A stretch of 64,000 bases of DNA. It comes from Gemmiger formicilis (GTDB taxonomy: Bacteria; Bacillota; Clostridia; Oscillospirales; Ruminococcaceae). The notes under the pieces are model-generated. The model did not search any database. It was not told where the DNA came from and saw nothing but the letters and a program-made list of their open reading frames with translations. The DNA lies in contig NZ_FUYF01000007.1 in NCBI RefSeq assembly GCF_900167555.1, positions 62,001 through 126,000 of the forward strand. Direction: 5' to 3'. Positions 1 through 7,323 of this stretch are shown in pieces. Numbering within the stretch: the stretch's first letter is position 1; the number at the start of each line of letters is the position of its first letter. The translations under genes were made by a program, and so were the position numbers.

Positions 1-102
1 GCGCTCAAAGGCTACTCCACCCACCCCGCCCACGTCGCCGTGGCGGACGGCAAGGTAAGACCGTACACCGCGGTAAGGACGTGCTTGGATTTTAACGTGT
101 AA
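1..102 (+). CDS. C-terminal fragment of an unidentified protein
   Basis: An open frame runs from the first base of the window to a TAA at 100-102 and encodes 33 residues ending in TAVRTCLDFNV. The start lies outside the window. I do not recognise the family. The amidohydrolase that follows is on the same strand, separated by a family A repeat, so the two may or may not be co-transcribed. Codon use is GC-rich like the neighbouring genes, which supports a real gene end rather than noise. Confidence 0.5.
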   Translation, partial: ALKGYSTHPAHVAVADGKVRPYTAVRTCLDFNV

Positions 103-120
103 GTAAGCACAAAATAAACT

Positions 121-200
121 GTAGGGGCGGATTCCATATCCGCCCGTGGACGCTTCCGCAGCTGCGGACTCTGCGGGCGCATATAGAATGCGCCCCTACG
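121..200. repeat. Family A dispersed intergenic repeat, copy A1
   Basis: The element starts GTAGGGGC and ends GCGCCCCTAC. It contains two hairpins, GCGGATTCCATATCCGC and GGGCGCATATAGAATGCGCCC, joined by a short linker with CGCAGCTGCG. It lies 18 nt after the preceding stop codon. Copies with the same ends but different stem sequences occur about ten more times in the window. Confidence 0.85.
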
Positions 201-219
201 GCATAACGGAGGAATAACC

Positions 220-1374
220 ATGACTACCTTTATCCGCGGCGGTCTCGTCCATGACGCTGTCCACCGCGAGGCCTGCAAGGCCGACATTCTGCTGGCCGAC
301 GGCAAAATTGCCGCCATCGGAACCGATTTGACCGCCCCGGCGGACGCCGTGGTTTTCGACGCCGACGGCCTTGATGTATTCCCCGGCTTTGTGGACGCGC
401 ACACCCATATCGGCCTCGACGGCTACGGCATCGGGTATGAGGGCTGCGACTATAACGAGATGAACGACATCTGGACGCCGCAGCTGCGCGCCATCGACGG
501 CATCAACCCGCGCGACCCCTCGCTGGCCGACGCGCGTAAGGCAGGCGTGACCTGCGTCTGCACCGGCCCGGGCAGCGCCAACGTGCTGGGCGGCACCTTC
601 CTGGCAATGAAAACCGTCGGCGAGCGCGTGGACAACATGATCGTCCGCGACCCCGTCGCCATGAAGTGCGCCTTTGGCGAGAATCCCAAGCGCTGCTACC
701 GTGACAAGTGCGACTCCACCCGCATGTCCACGGCGGCGTTCCTGCGCGGTGCACTGATGCAGGCGCGGGACTACGGCGCGCGCAAGCAGGCGGCCAACGG
801 TGACGTGACCAAAATGCCCGCCTACAACCAGAAGCTCGAGGCCCTGCTGCCGGTGCTGGCGCGGGAGATCCCCTTAAAGGCCCACGCCCACCAGGCCAAC
901 GACATCTTTACGGCGCTGCGCATTGCGCGGGAGTTCGACCTGCGCCTGACGCTGGAGCACGTGACCGAGGGGCATCTCATTGCGGACGAGCTGGCAAAAG
1001 AAAAGGACGTGCCGATGGCTGTCGGCCCGAGCCTGACGTTTGCCAGCAAGTTTGAGCTGCAGAACAAATCCTGGAAAACCCCCGGCGTGCTGGCCAACGC
1101 GGGCTGCCACGTGTCCATCATCACAGACAACTCGGTCATTCCGCAGCAGTATCTGCCGCTCTGTGCAGGCATGGCGGTCAAGGCCGGCATGGACCCGTTC
1201 GACGCGCTGAAGGCCATCACCATCAACCCGGCGGAGCACATCGGCGTGGCCGACCGCGTCGGCTCGCTGGAGGTGGGCAAGGACGCGGACGTCGTCATCA
1301 CGAACGGCTGCCCCTTCGAGGTCATGACCGAGGTGCGGGCCGTATTTATCGACGGCGTGCAGGTTGCGGAATAA
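220..1374 (+). CDS. Amidohydrolase family protein (imidazolonepropionase-like)
   Basis: This 384-residue protein has the layout of a metal-dependent cyclic amidohydrolase. A short N-terminal beta region (LADGKIAAIG) is followed by the metal-binding HTH at residues 61-63. Further candidate ligands are H222/H224 in KAHAHQ, H247 in TLEHVTEGH and D303 in IITDNS. The C-terminal LEVGKDADVVI strand closes the small beta domain. Such enzymes hydrolyse C-N bonds of cyclic or amide substrates in the cytoplasm; the substrate cannot be told from sequence. A GGAGG Shine-Dalgarno lies just upstream of the ATG. The gene is followed by a promoter and hairpin that belong to the next transcription unit. Prolidase-like or dihydroorotase-like activities are alternatives within the superfamily. 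Confidence 0.85.
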   Translation: MTTFIRGGLVHDAVHREACKADILLADGKIAAIGTDLTAPADAVVFDADGLDVFPGFVDAHTHIGLDGYGIGYEGCDYNEMNDIWTPQLRAIDGINPRDPSLADARKAGVTCVCTGPGSANVLGGTFLAMKTVGERVDNMIVRDPVAMKCAFGENPKRCYRDKCDSTRMSTAAFLRGALMQARDYGARKQAANGDVTKMPAYNQKLEALLPVLAREIPLKAHAHQANDIFTALRIAREFDLRLTLEHVTEGHLIADELAKEKDVPMAVGPSLTFASKFELQNKSWKTPGVLANAGCHVSIITDNSVIPQQYLPLCAGMAVKAGMDPFDALKAITINPAEHIGVADRVGSLEVGKDADVVITNGCPFEVMTEVRAVFIDGVQVAE

Positions 1375-1380
1375 CACCCC

Positions 1381-1409
1381 TTGCAAAATGATTTTCCTTG
1401 TGCTATAAT
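1381..1409 (+). promoter_or_regulatory. Sigma-A-type promoter of the amidotransferase gene
   Basis: The -35 TTGCAA (1381-1386), a 17-nt spacer and the extended -10 TGC-TATAAT (1404-1409) form a near-consensus promoter. Transcription should start near 1416, just before a strong hairpin, so the leader begins with that hairpin. Confidence 0.75.
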
Positions 1410-1423
1410 ACCCGCATACGGCA

Positions 1424-1465
1424 AAGGCGCCGTCTGATAGCATTGCTATCGGACGGCGCCTTTTC
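1424..1465 (+). terminator. Strong hairpin with T-tract inside a leader
   Basis: A 17-bp stem (AAGGCGCCGTC... paired with ...GGACGGCGCCTT) closes a 5-nt loop and is followed by TTTTCATTTT. It looks like an intrinsic terminator for the amidohydrolase gene. It lies downstream of the promoter at 1381-1409, so it is also part of the next gene's leader and could act as an attenuator or a 5' stabiliser. Confidence 0.7.
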
Positions 1466-1499
1466 ATTTTGATACAGAGCCGATTGGAGTGTAAAGAAT

Positions 1500-2873
1500 A
1501 TGGAAAAGATTCCCCGCCATGTGGACATTGATTACAGCAAATACGCCCCCGATATCCCGGAGGACCAGCGGGAGGCCTACTATGGTCTGCCCAAGCACGT
1601 GCAGTTCTGCAAGGAATGCGTCATGAGCAACCAGAAGCCCAACTCCTGCTATGAGTTTGAGCATACGATCAACTCCATCAAGAAAACGATGGTCATTCAG
1701 GATGACGGGGTCTGTGATGCCTGCCATGCCTGCCACAACAAGGCCAACGGCCATATCGACTGGGCGCTGCGCGAGAAGGAGCTGCGCGAGCTCTGCGACC
1801 AGTACCGCAAGAACGACGGCAGCTATGATTGCCTTGTGCCCGGCTCCGGCGGCAAGGACAGCTTCTACGCCGCGCACCTGCTGAAATACAAGTACGGTAT
1901 GCACCCGCTGACCGTCACCTGGGCCCCGCACATCTACACGCCCTGGGGCTGGGAGAACATGCAGGCGTGGATCCACGCGGGCTTTGACAACTACCTGTGC
2001 ACCCCCAACGGCATGACCCATCGCCTGCTGACCCGCCTTGCGACGGAGAACCTGTTCCACCCGTTCCAGCCGTTCATTCTGGGCCAGAAGCAGCTGGCAC
2101 CCAAGATGGCCGCGAAGTTCGGCATCCCGCTGGTGTTCTACGGCGAGAACGAGGCCGAGTTCGGCAACCCGATTGCCGACAACAACTCCGCCCTGCGCGA
2201 CGAGCACTTCTTTGCGGTCAACGACTACGACCACATTTATTTGGGCGGTGTCAGCCTGCGCCAGCTGGAGGAGGACTACAAAGTGGACAAGGCCGATTTG
2301 GCCATCTACCTGCCGTCCGAGACCTCCAACCTTGAGAAAAACCACATTCAGGTGCGGTATCTGGGCTATTACGAGAAGTGGCATCCGCAGGGCGCGTACT
2401 ACTACAGCGTCGAGCACGGCGGCTTCCGCCCCGCGCCGGAGCGCACCCAGGGCACCTACTCCAAGTACAACTCCATCGATGACAAGATCGACGACTTCTT
2501 CTACTACACGACCTACATCAAGTACGGCATCGGCCGCACGACCTACGACGCCGCGCAGGAGATCCGCAACGAGGAGATCACGCTGGACGAGGGCAAGGCG
2601 CTCTGCAAGAAGTTTGACGGCGAGTACCCGGACCGTTTTGAAAAGGAAATCTTCAAATATCTGTCGCTGGACCGCCAGCACTTCCCCTGGGCCAGCCAGC
2701 TGTTTGAGCAGCCCAGGATGGACCGCGACTACTTTATGGACCTGGCGGACCGCTTCCGCTCCCCCCACATCTGGAAGTGGGAGGACAATATGTGGAAACT
2801 CCGCCACACCCCCTACGAGGGCGACAGCGAGGTACTGTGGGGCGACCCGAGGGGGACGCACCACGAAATTTGA
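1500..2873 (+). CDS. N-acetyl sugar amidotransferase (PseA/WbpG family)
   Basis: This 457-residue protein belongs to the family that converts an acetamido group of a nucleotide sugar into an acetamidino group. The N-terminal part carries a metal-type cysteine set (C37/C40 and C72/C75/C78). An ATP-pyrophosphatase PP-loop, PGSGGKDS, follows at residues 114-121, where the sugar is adenylated before attack by ammonia. Downstream motifs such as FYGENEAEFGN are typical of the family. In Pseudomonas WbpG works with dedicated HisH2 and HisF2 proteins, and the two next genes encode such partners, which supports the assignment. It has its own promoter at 1381. The final sugar (legionaminic, pseudaminic or an amidino-mannuronic type) is not determined because synthesis genes such as neuB are absent from the window. 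Confidence 0.9.
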   Translation: MEKIPRHVDIDYSKYAPDIPEDQREAYYGLPKHVQFCKECVMSNQKPNSCYEFEHTINSIKKTMVIQDDGVCDACHACHNKANGHIDWALREKELRELCDQYRKNDGSYDCLVPGSGGKDSFYAAHLLKYKYGMHPLTVTWAPHIYTPWGWENMQAWIHAGFDNYLCTPNGMTHRLLTRLATENLFHPFQPFILGQKQLAPKMAAKFGIPLVFYGENEAEFGNPIADNNSALRDEHFFAVNDYDHIYLGGVSLRQLEEDYKVDKADLAIYLPSETSNLEKNHIQVRYLGYYEKWHPQGAYYYSVEHGGFRPAPERTQGTYSKYNSIDDKIDDFFYYTTYIKYGIGRTTYDAAQEIRNEEITLDEGKALCKKFDGEYPDRFEKEIFKYLSLDRQHFPWASQLFEQPRMDRDYFMDLADRFRSPHIWKWEDNMWKLRHTPYEGDSEVLWGDPRGTHHEI

Positions 2874-2877
2874 GCGA

Positions 2878-3028
2878 AAAGGCTTCCCCATTGGGGGAAG
2901 CTGTCCGCGAAGCGGACTGATGAGGGGTGGACTTTCCGCGGCAACCCTTTTGCGGGCAATCGCGGCAAACGCGCCCCTCATCCGGCCTTGCTTCGCGCGG
3001 CCACCTTCCCCCACAGGGGAAGGCTTTA
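2878..3028. repeat. Family B dispersed intergenic repeat, copy B1
   Basis: The element opens with GGCTTCCCCATTGGGGGAAGC, then the small hairpin GTCCGCGAAGCGGAC and TGATGAGGGG. It closes with CCCCTCATCCGG and CCTTCCCCCACAGGGGAAGG. The whole forms a long imperfect palindrome starting 4 nt after the amidotransferase stop codon. It separates that gene from the hisF-like gene although all three probably work together. Confidence 0.85.
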
Positions 3029-3041
3029 GAAAGGTTCAGCT

Positions 3042-3809
3042 ATGAGCAAAAAAATACGACTTATCGCAAGATTGGACGTCAAGGACACCAACCTTGTCAA
3101 GGGGATCCAGCTCGAGGGACTGCGCAAGCTGGGCGACCCGAATGCGTTTGCCAAAGAATATTATGAGGCCGGGATAGACGAGCTGCTCTATATCGACATC
3201 GTCGCCAGCCTGTACAACCGCAATAATCTAAGTGATATTGTGCGCAAAACAGTCGATGATGTGTATATTCCCGTCTGCGTGGGCGGCGGGCTGCGCAGCG
3301 TTGAGGATGTGCGCCACATCCTGTCGATGGGTGCGGACAAGGCGGCCATCAACACGGCGGCCATCAAGCGCCCCGAGCTTATCACCGAGGTTGCCGAGGC
3401 GTTTGGCAGCCAGTGCATGGTGCTGTCGATTCAGGCCAAGCGCAGCCGCACCTGGCCCGGCAAGTGGGAAGCCTACTACGACAATGGCCGCGCCCACTCC
3501 GGCTATGACGTCGTCGAGTGGGCCAAGCGCGGCGTGGCGCTGGGCGCGGGCGAAATTCTGCTGACCAGCGTTGACAACGAGGGGTTACAGCAGGGTATGG
3601 ACCTTGAATTGATCGAGGCCGTGACGAAAGCCGTGAACGTGCCGGTCATCTGCGGCGGCGGTGTCGGCTGCGGCGACGATATTGTGGACGCCGCCAACGC
3701 GGGCGCGGACGCCGTGGCCTGTGCCGCTGTGCTGCATTACAAAAAAGAAACCGTGACGGAGCTGAAAGAGGACATCCGCGCGGGCGGGGTGGAGGTGCGC
3801 CAGGTATGA
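3042..3809 (+). CDS. HisF-like ammonia-channelling subunit (HisF2/WbpI type)
   Basis: This 255-residue TIM barrel is homologous to the cyclase subunit of imidazole glycerol-phosphate synthase. It keeps D12 in ARLDVKD (HisF Asp11), the VGGG phosphate loop and the LLTS strand. The second catalytic acid of true HisF (Asp130 in AIDAKR) is replaced by glutamine: the segment reads SIQAKR with Q131. No other histidine genes are nearby. The gene lies after the sugar amidotransferase and overlaps hisH by 4 nt. I infer that it delivers HisH-derived ammonia to the amidotransferase. Shine-Dalgarno quality is modest; the ATG at 3042 gives the full-length barrel. Confidence 0.85.
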   Translation: MSKKIRLIARLDVKDTNLVKGIQLEGLRKLGDPNAFAKEYYEAGIDELLYIDIVASLYNRNNLSDIVRKTVDDVYIPVCVGGGLRSVEDVRHILSMGADKAAINTAAIKRPELITEVAEAFGSQCMVLSIQAKRSRTWPGKWEAYYDNGRAHSGYDVVEWAKRGVALGAGEILLTSVDNEGLQQGMDLELIEAVTKAVNVPVICGGGVGCGDDIVDAANAGADAVACAAVLHYKKETVTELKEDIRAGGVEVRQV

Positions 3810-4441
3810 AGGTAACAGTGATTGACTACGGCCTGTCCAACCTGTTGAGCGTCCGCCATGCGTTTGCCCACTTTGGGGCCGAAACGCTGCTGACCAGTGA
3901 CCCGGCGGACGTGCTGGCCGCGGAAAAGCTGGTGCTGCCGGGCGTCGGCGCGTTCAAGGACGGCATGGACGGTCTGGCACGGCTGGGGCTGATCGAGCCG
4001 ATTCGCCAGAAGGCCGCCGCCGGTACGCCGCTGCTGGGCATCTGCTTAGGAATGCAGATGCTGTTTGACGAGTCGGAGGAGTTCGGCCTACACAAGGGCC
4101 TTGGGCTTATTCCGGGCCGTGTGGTAAAGATCCCCGACACGGACGTGGACGGCCATCCGCAGAAGGTGCCGCACATCAGCTGGGACCCGCTCTACCCCGG
4201 CGGCGGGCGCACGGATTTTTCCAGCACGGCGCTGGCCGCGCTCAAGCCCGGCGAGGAGTGCTATTTTATCCACAGCTACGAGGCCAAGCCCGTCCACGAT
4301 GAGGACCGTCTGGCCGACACCGTCTACGGGGGGCGCGAGATCTGCGCCGCCGCCAGCCACGGCAGCGTCCTCGGCTGCCAGTTCCACCCGGAAAAATCCG
4401 GGGCGGTCGGGCTGAAAATTATTGAGGAGTTTTTGAAATGA
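3806..4441 (+). CDS. HisH-like glutamine amidotransferase (HisH2/WbpH type)
   Basis: This 211-residue class I glutaminase has the nucleophile C80 in GICLGMQML and the catalytic H194 and E196 in CQFHPEKSG. It starts inside the HisF-like stop codon (ATGA overlap), a sign of translational coupling and of a heterodimer like HisF-HisH. It should release ammonia from glutamine for the acetamidino-sugar transferase encoded upstream. In sequence alone it resembles histidine-pathway HisH; the neighbourhood and the altered HisF partner argue for the surface-sugar version. Confidence 0.87.
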   Translation: MKVTVIDYGLSNLLSVRHAFAHFGAETLLTSDPADVLAAEKLVLPGVGAFKDGMDGLARLGLIEPIRQKAAAGTPLLGICLGMQMLFDESEEFGLHKGLGLIPGRVVKIPDTDVDGHPQKVPHISWDPLYPGGGRTDFSSTALAALKPGEECYFIHSYEAKPVHDEDRLADTVYGGREICAAASHGSVLGCQFHPEKSGAVGLKIIEEFLK

Positions 4442-4448
4442 CCGAGCG

Positions 4449-4534
4449 GTAGGGGCCGGACATGTCCGGCCCGGGGCTTTGCCATAAAAGCCGGCTTGCC
4501 GTACAGTTGCGGGCCGGGCATGCCCGGCCCCTAC
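4449..4534. repeat. Family A dispersed intergenic repeat, copy A2
   Basis: Starts GTAGGGGC and ends GCCCCTAC. Inner hairpins are GCCGGACATGTCCGGC and GGGCCGGGCATGCCCGGCCC. It begins 8 nt after the hisH-like stop codon and precedes a separate intrinsic terminator. Confidence 0.85.
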
Positions 4535-4548
4535 ATAGCAATCATTTA

Positions 4549-4587
4549 CAACGCCCTGTGCGATTCCGCACAGGGCGTTGCTTTTTC
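4549..4587 (+). terminator. Intrinsic terminator after the hisH-like gene
   Basis: A perfect 14-bp stem (CAACGCCCTGTGCG with its complement), loop ATTC, then CTTTTT. It ends the amidotransferase operon. The T-tract also provides part of the -35 box of the next promoter. Confidence 0.88.
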
Positions 4588-4606
4588 CCCCGCAATAGGC
4601 TATAAT
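4578..4606 (+). promoter_or_regulatory. Promoter overlapping the preceding terminator
   Basis: The -35 TTGCTT (4578-4583) sits in the terminator tail. A 17-nt spacer leads to -10 TATAAT (4601-4606). The start would be near 4613, giving a short leader with AAAGGGG before the ATG at 4640. Confidence 0.75.
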
Positions 4607-4639
4607 GTACCTTGTATAAATGTGCAAAGGGGAATTGCT

Positions 4640-5569
4640 ATGTCCTGTGACTTGCTCGTCGGCTCCACCGGGTTTGTGGGGGGCAACCTGCTGGCCAAAC
4701 ATACCTTCGCCGCGGAATGCCACAGCAGTGACATAACCGCGCAGTACGGCACGCGCCCGGACCTCTGCGTCTACGCGGGCGTGCCGGCGGCCATGTTCCT
4801 GGCCAACGCCGACCCGGAGGCCGACCTTGCCGTCATGCGTGCCGCGCGGGAGAATATCCGCCAAATCGCGCCCAAAAGACTTGTCCTGATTTCCAGCATT
4901 GCCGTGCTGGCAGACAGCCGCGGCGTCTATGAGGACAGCCCCGCGCAGGACACCGAAGCTCTGCCCGCCTACGGCAAAAACCGTCTGCAATTGGAGCGCT
5001 GGGTGCGCGAGGACTTCCCCGACGCGCTCATTGTGCGCCTGCCCGCACTGTACGGCGCCGGCATCAGGAAAAATTTCCTCTTTGACCTGCACACCATCAC
5101 CCCGGCCATGCTCAGGCCGGAAAAATACAGCGAGCTGGCGGCAAAATCACCGCTTGTCAAATCAGCCTACACGCTGGCGGACAACGGCTTTTACAAGCTG
5201 AACGGCACCGCCGACCCGGCAGCGCTGCGCGCCTTTTTTGCAGCCAACGACTTCAACGCCCTGGCCTTCACCGATGCCCGCAGCCGCTACCAGTTCTATA
5301 ATTTAGGCCGTCTCTGGTCGGATATGGAGGCTGCCCGCGCCGCTGATGTAAAGCTGCTGCACCTCTGCACGCCGCCGGTCTCCGCCGCCGAGGTCTACAC
5401 CGCTGTGACCGGCAAAGCGGACTGGCACAATGAACTGCCCAAGCCCCCGTTTGACTACGACCTGCGCAGCCGCCACGCGGCGCTTTTGGGCGGCAGCGGC
5501 GATTATCTTTGCACAAAACAGCAGGAATTGGATGATATTACGCGCTTTATGCGCAGTTGGAGGGATTGA
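4640..5569 (+). CDS. NAD-dependent epimerase/dehydratase (extended SDR)
   Basis: This 309-residue protein starts with a Rossmann nucleotide-binding loop, GSTGFVGGN, and has a candidate YGKNR (YxxxK) catalytic pair with the SS-containing strand LVLISSIAVL before it. The family interconverts, dehydrates or reduces nucleotide-linked sugars. The open frame extends further upstream, but the ATG at 4640 follows a promoter and an AAAGGGGAA Shine-Dalgarno and gives the glycine motif near the N-terminus, so I chose it. It heads a probable operon with a TIM-barrel isomerase and glycosyltransferases. The exact sugar substrate cannot be read from sequence. Confidence 0.82.
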   Translation: MSCDLLVGSTGFVGGNLLAKHTFAAECHSSDITAQYGTRPDLCVYAGVPAAMFLANADPEADLAVMRAARENIRQIAPKRLVLISSIAVLADSRGVYEDSPAQDTEALPAYGKNRLQLERWVREDFPDALIVRLPALYGAGIRKNFLFDLHTITPAMLRPEKYSELAAKSPLVKSAYTLADNGFYKLNGTADPAALRAFFAANDFNALAFTDARSRYQFYNLGRLWSDMEAARAADVKLLHLCTPPVSAAEVYTAVTGKADWHNELPKPPFDYDLRSRHAALLGGSGDYLCTKQQELDDITRFMRSWRD

Positions 5570-5572
5570 CCC

Positions 5573-6361
5573 ATGCCGAGCTATCAGCTTGCCATCTCGA
5601 ACATTGCATGGCAGAAGGACGATGACGAAACCGTATACGCGGCCATGCAGCAGGCGGGCTTCACCGGCCTGGAGCTGGCCCCGACCCGCATTTTCTCCGA
5701 AGCACCGTATGAAAACCTGACGAGTGCGCTGCTGTTCGGCGGCTACCTCAAAAACCGCTGGGGTTTCTCGGTGCCCAGTCTGCAAAGCATCTGGTACGGC
5801 CAGAAGGGCAATATCTTTGACCCTGCCGACACCGAGCACCTGCTGGATTACACGGCGCAGGCGTTCCAGTTTGCCCACAGCCTGAACTGCCCGTCGCTGG
5901 TGTTCGGCTGCCCGAAGAACCGTATGCGCCCGCTGGGGGCCAACGATGCCGCCGCCGAGGCGTTCTTCATGCAGGCGGGCAACCTAGCCGCGCGGTACGG
6001 CGTGCATCTGGCGCTGGAGGCCAACCCGCCGATGTACACGAACTACCTGAACGGCACCGCCGACGCCTTTGCGCTCGTCAAGCGGCTGGACAACCCGGGC
6101 TTGTCGGTCAATCTGGACCTGTCCACCGTGCTGGCGCAGGGAGAGCACTTGCAGAGCTTCATCGATGATATGCAGTATGTCAGCCATGTCCACATCAGTG
6201 AGCCGGGGCTTGTCCCGATTGAGCGCCGCCCCGAGCACAAGGAGCTGGCGCTGCTGCTGGGGGCTGTCGGCTACCGCGGCTTCGTCTCCGTCGAGATGGC
6301 CCACACCGACGTGGATACGATCCGCCGCACGATGGACTATATTGCGGAGGTGTTCGCATGA
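5573..6361 (+). CDS. Sugar phosphate isomerase/epimerase-like TIM-barrel protein
   Basis: The 262-residue protein belongs to the xylose isomerase-like TIM-barrel group (AP endonuclease 2 superfamily). Candidate metal ligands are the glutamate in LALEANPP, the aspartate in NLDLSTV, the histidine in HVHISEPG and the glutamate in VSVEMAH, in the usual order. Such enzymes isomerise or epimerise keto or aldo sugars in the cytoplasm. It starts 3 nt after the epimerase and overlaps the next glycosyltransferase by 4 nt, so it is translationally coupled and likely supplies a modified sugar for the same glycan. Confidence 0.8.
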   Translation: MPSYQLAISNIAWQKDDDETVYAAMQQAGFTGLELAPTRIFSEAPYENLTSALLFGGYLKNRWGFSVPSLQSIWYGQKGNIFDPADTEHLLDYTAQAFQFAHSLNCPSLVFGCPKNRMRPLGANDAAAEAFFMQAGNLAARYGVHLALEANPPMYTNYLNGTADAFALVKRLDNPGLSVNLDLSTVLAQGEHLQSFIDDMQYVSHVHISEPGLVPIERRPEHKELALLLGAVGYRGFVSVEMAHTDVDTIRRTMDYIAEVFA

Positions 6362-7158
6362 TCGAGTATGAGCGCACAAACTTGAACGGCGTGCCCGACT
6401 ACACGGCTGTGGAGTTTGAAGGCCGCCGCCATGACTACTGCCTGCTGATCCCCGTCATCAACGAGGGCGCGCGCATCCTGACCGAGCTGGGCCGCGCCCA
6501 GAAGGCGGGCATCGACCAGCTCTGCGACATCGTCATCTGCGACGGCGGCTCCACCGACGGCAGCATGAAGCGGGAGACGCTGGCGCTCTACCACGTCAAC
6601 ACGCTGCTGACGAAAACCGGCCCCGGCAGGCAGGGCGCCCAGCTGCGCATGGGCATGTATTTTGCGCTGGACCGCAATTATAAAGGCATCCTGACCATCG
6701 ACGGCAACAACAAGGACTCCATCGAGGACGTGCCCGAGTTTATCGCAAAACTGCAGGAGGGCTATGACTTCGTGCAGGGCAGCCGGTTTATCCGCGGCGG
6801 CCACGCCATCAACACGCCGCCGGTGCGCTATGCCGCCGTGCGGCTCATCCACGCGCCGCTCGTCAGCCTGGGGGCGCACCAGTGGTTCACCGATACGACC
6901 AACGCCTACCGCGCCTACAGCCGCGAGTACCTGACCCACCCGGATGTCCGCCCGCTGCGCGATGTCTTTGGCGGGTATGAGCTGCTGGCGTATTTAAGCA
7001 TCCGCGCGACGCAGCTGGGCCTGAAGGCCTGCGAGGTCCCCGTGACCCGCGCCTACCCGGCCACCGGCAAGACGCCGACGAAGATCAGCGGCTTCAAGGG
7101 CAACAGCAATCTGATGAAGGTGCTGCTGAATGCGCTGGCCGGGAAGTATAATCCGTAA
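6358..7158 (+). CDS. Family 2 glycosyltransferase
   Basis: A 266-residue GT-A-fold enzyme. The nucleotide-binding start is LLIPVINEGARI, followed by CDGGSTDGS for the first acidic motif, ILTIDGNNKDS for the DxD-like metal site, and FVQGSRFIRGG as in dolichyl-phosphate-mannose-synthase-like enzymes. No transmembrane helix is evident, so it is soluble or peripheral and probably uses a nucleotide sugar donor. The start overlaps the isomerase stop (ATGA). It is the last gene before repeat A3. Confidence 0.85.
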   Translation: MIEYERTNLNGVPDYTAVEFEGRRHDYCLLIPVINEGARILTELGRAQKAGIDQLCDIVICDGGSTDGSMKRETLALYHVNTLLTKTGPGRQGAQLRMGMYFALDRNYKGILTIDGNNKDSIEDVPEFIAKLQEGYDFVQGSRFIRGGHAINTPPVRYAAVRLIHAPLVSLGAHQWFTDTTNAYRAYSREYLTHPDVRPLRDVFGGYELLAYLSIRATQLGLKACEVPVTRAYPATGKTPTKISGFKGNSNLMKVLLNALAGKYNP

Positions 7159-7176
7159 GTTCTATTTTGCAAAGAT

Positions 7177-7256
7177 GTAGGGGCGAGCGGTGCTCGCCCG
7201 CGGCACTTGGCGGCAGCCGCAAAGTGCCCGGGTCGATGATGAGCATCGACCCCTAC
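7177..7256. repeat. Family A dispersed intergenic repeat, copy A3
   Basis: Starts GTAGGGGC and ends CCCCTAC. Hairpins are GGCGAGCGGTGCTCGCC and GGGTCGATGATGAGCATCGA. The stems differ fully in sequence from other copies but still pair. It lies 18 nt after the glycosyltransferase stop. Confidence 0.85.
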
Positions 7257-7323
7257 AATGCCGGGGCAGATCCCATATCCACCCGGCAATCGTCCGAAGG
7301 AATGTAAAAAGGGGAAACGCTCT

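Noticed and set aside
1464..3014. 516-residue frame on the minus strand opposite the amidotransferase
   Set aside because: It mirrors a well-supported + strand gene in GC-rich DNA, has low-complexity valine/leucine-rich composition and runs through a repeat; no family motif.
3042..4441. hisF and hisH of histidine biosynthesis
   Set aside because: No other histidine genes nearby, a catalytic aspartate replaced by glutamine in HisF, and an adjacent sugar amidotransferase favour the surface-sugar version.
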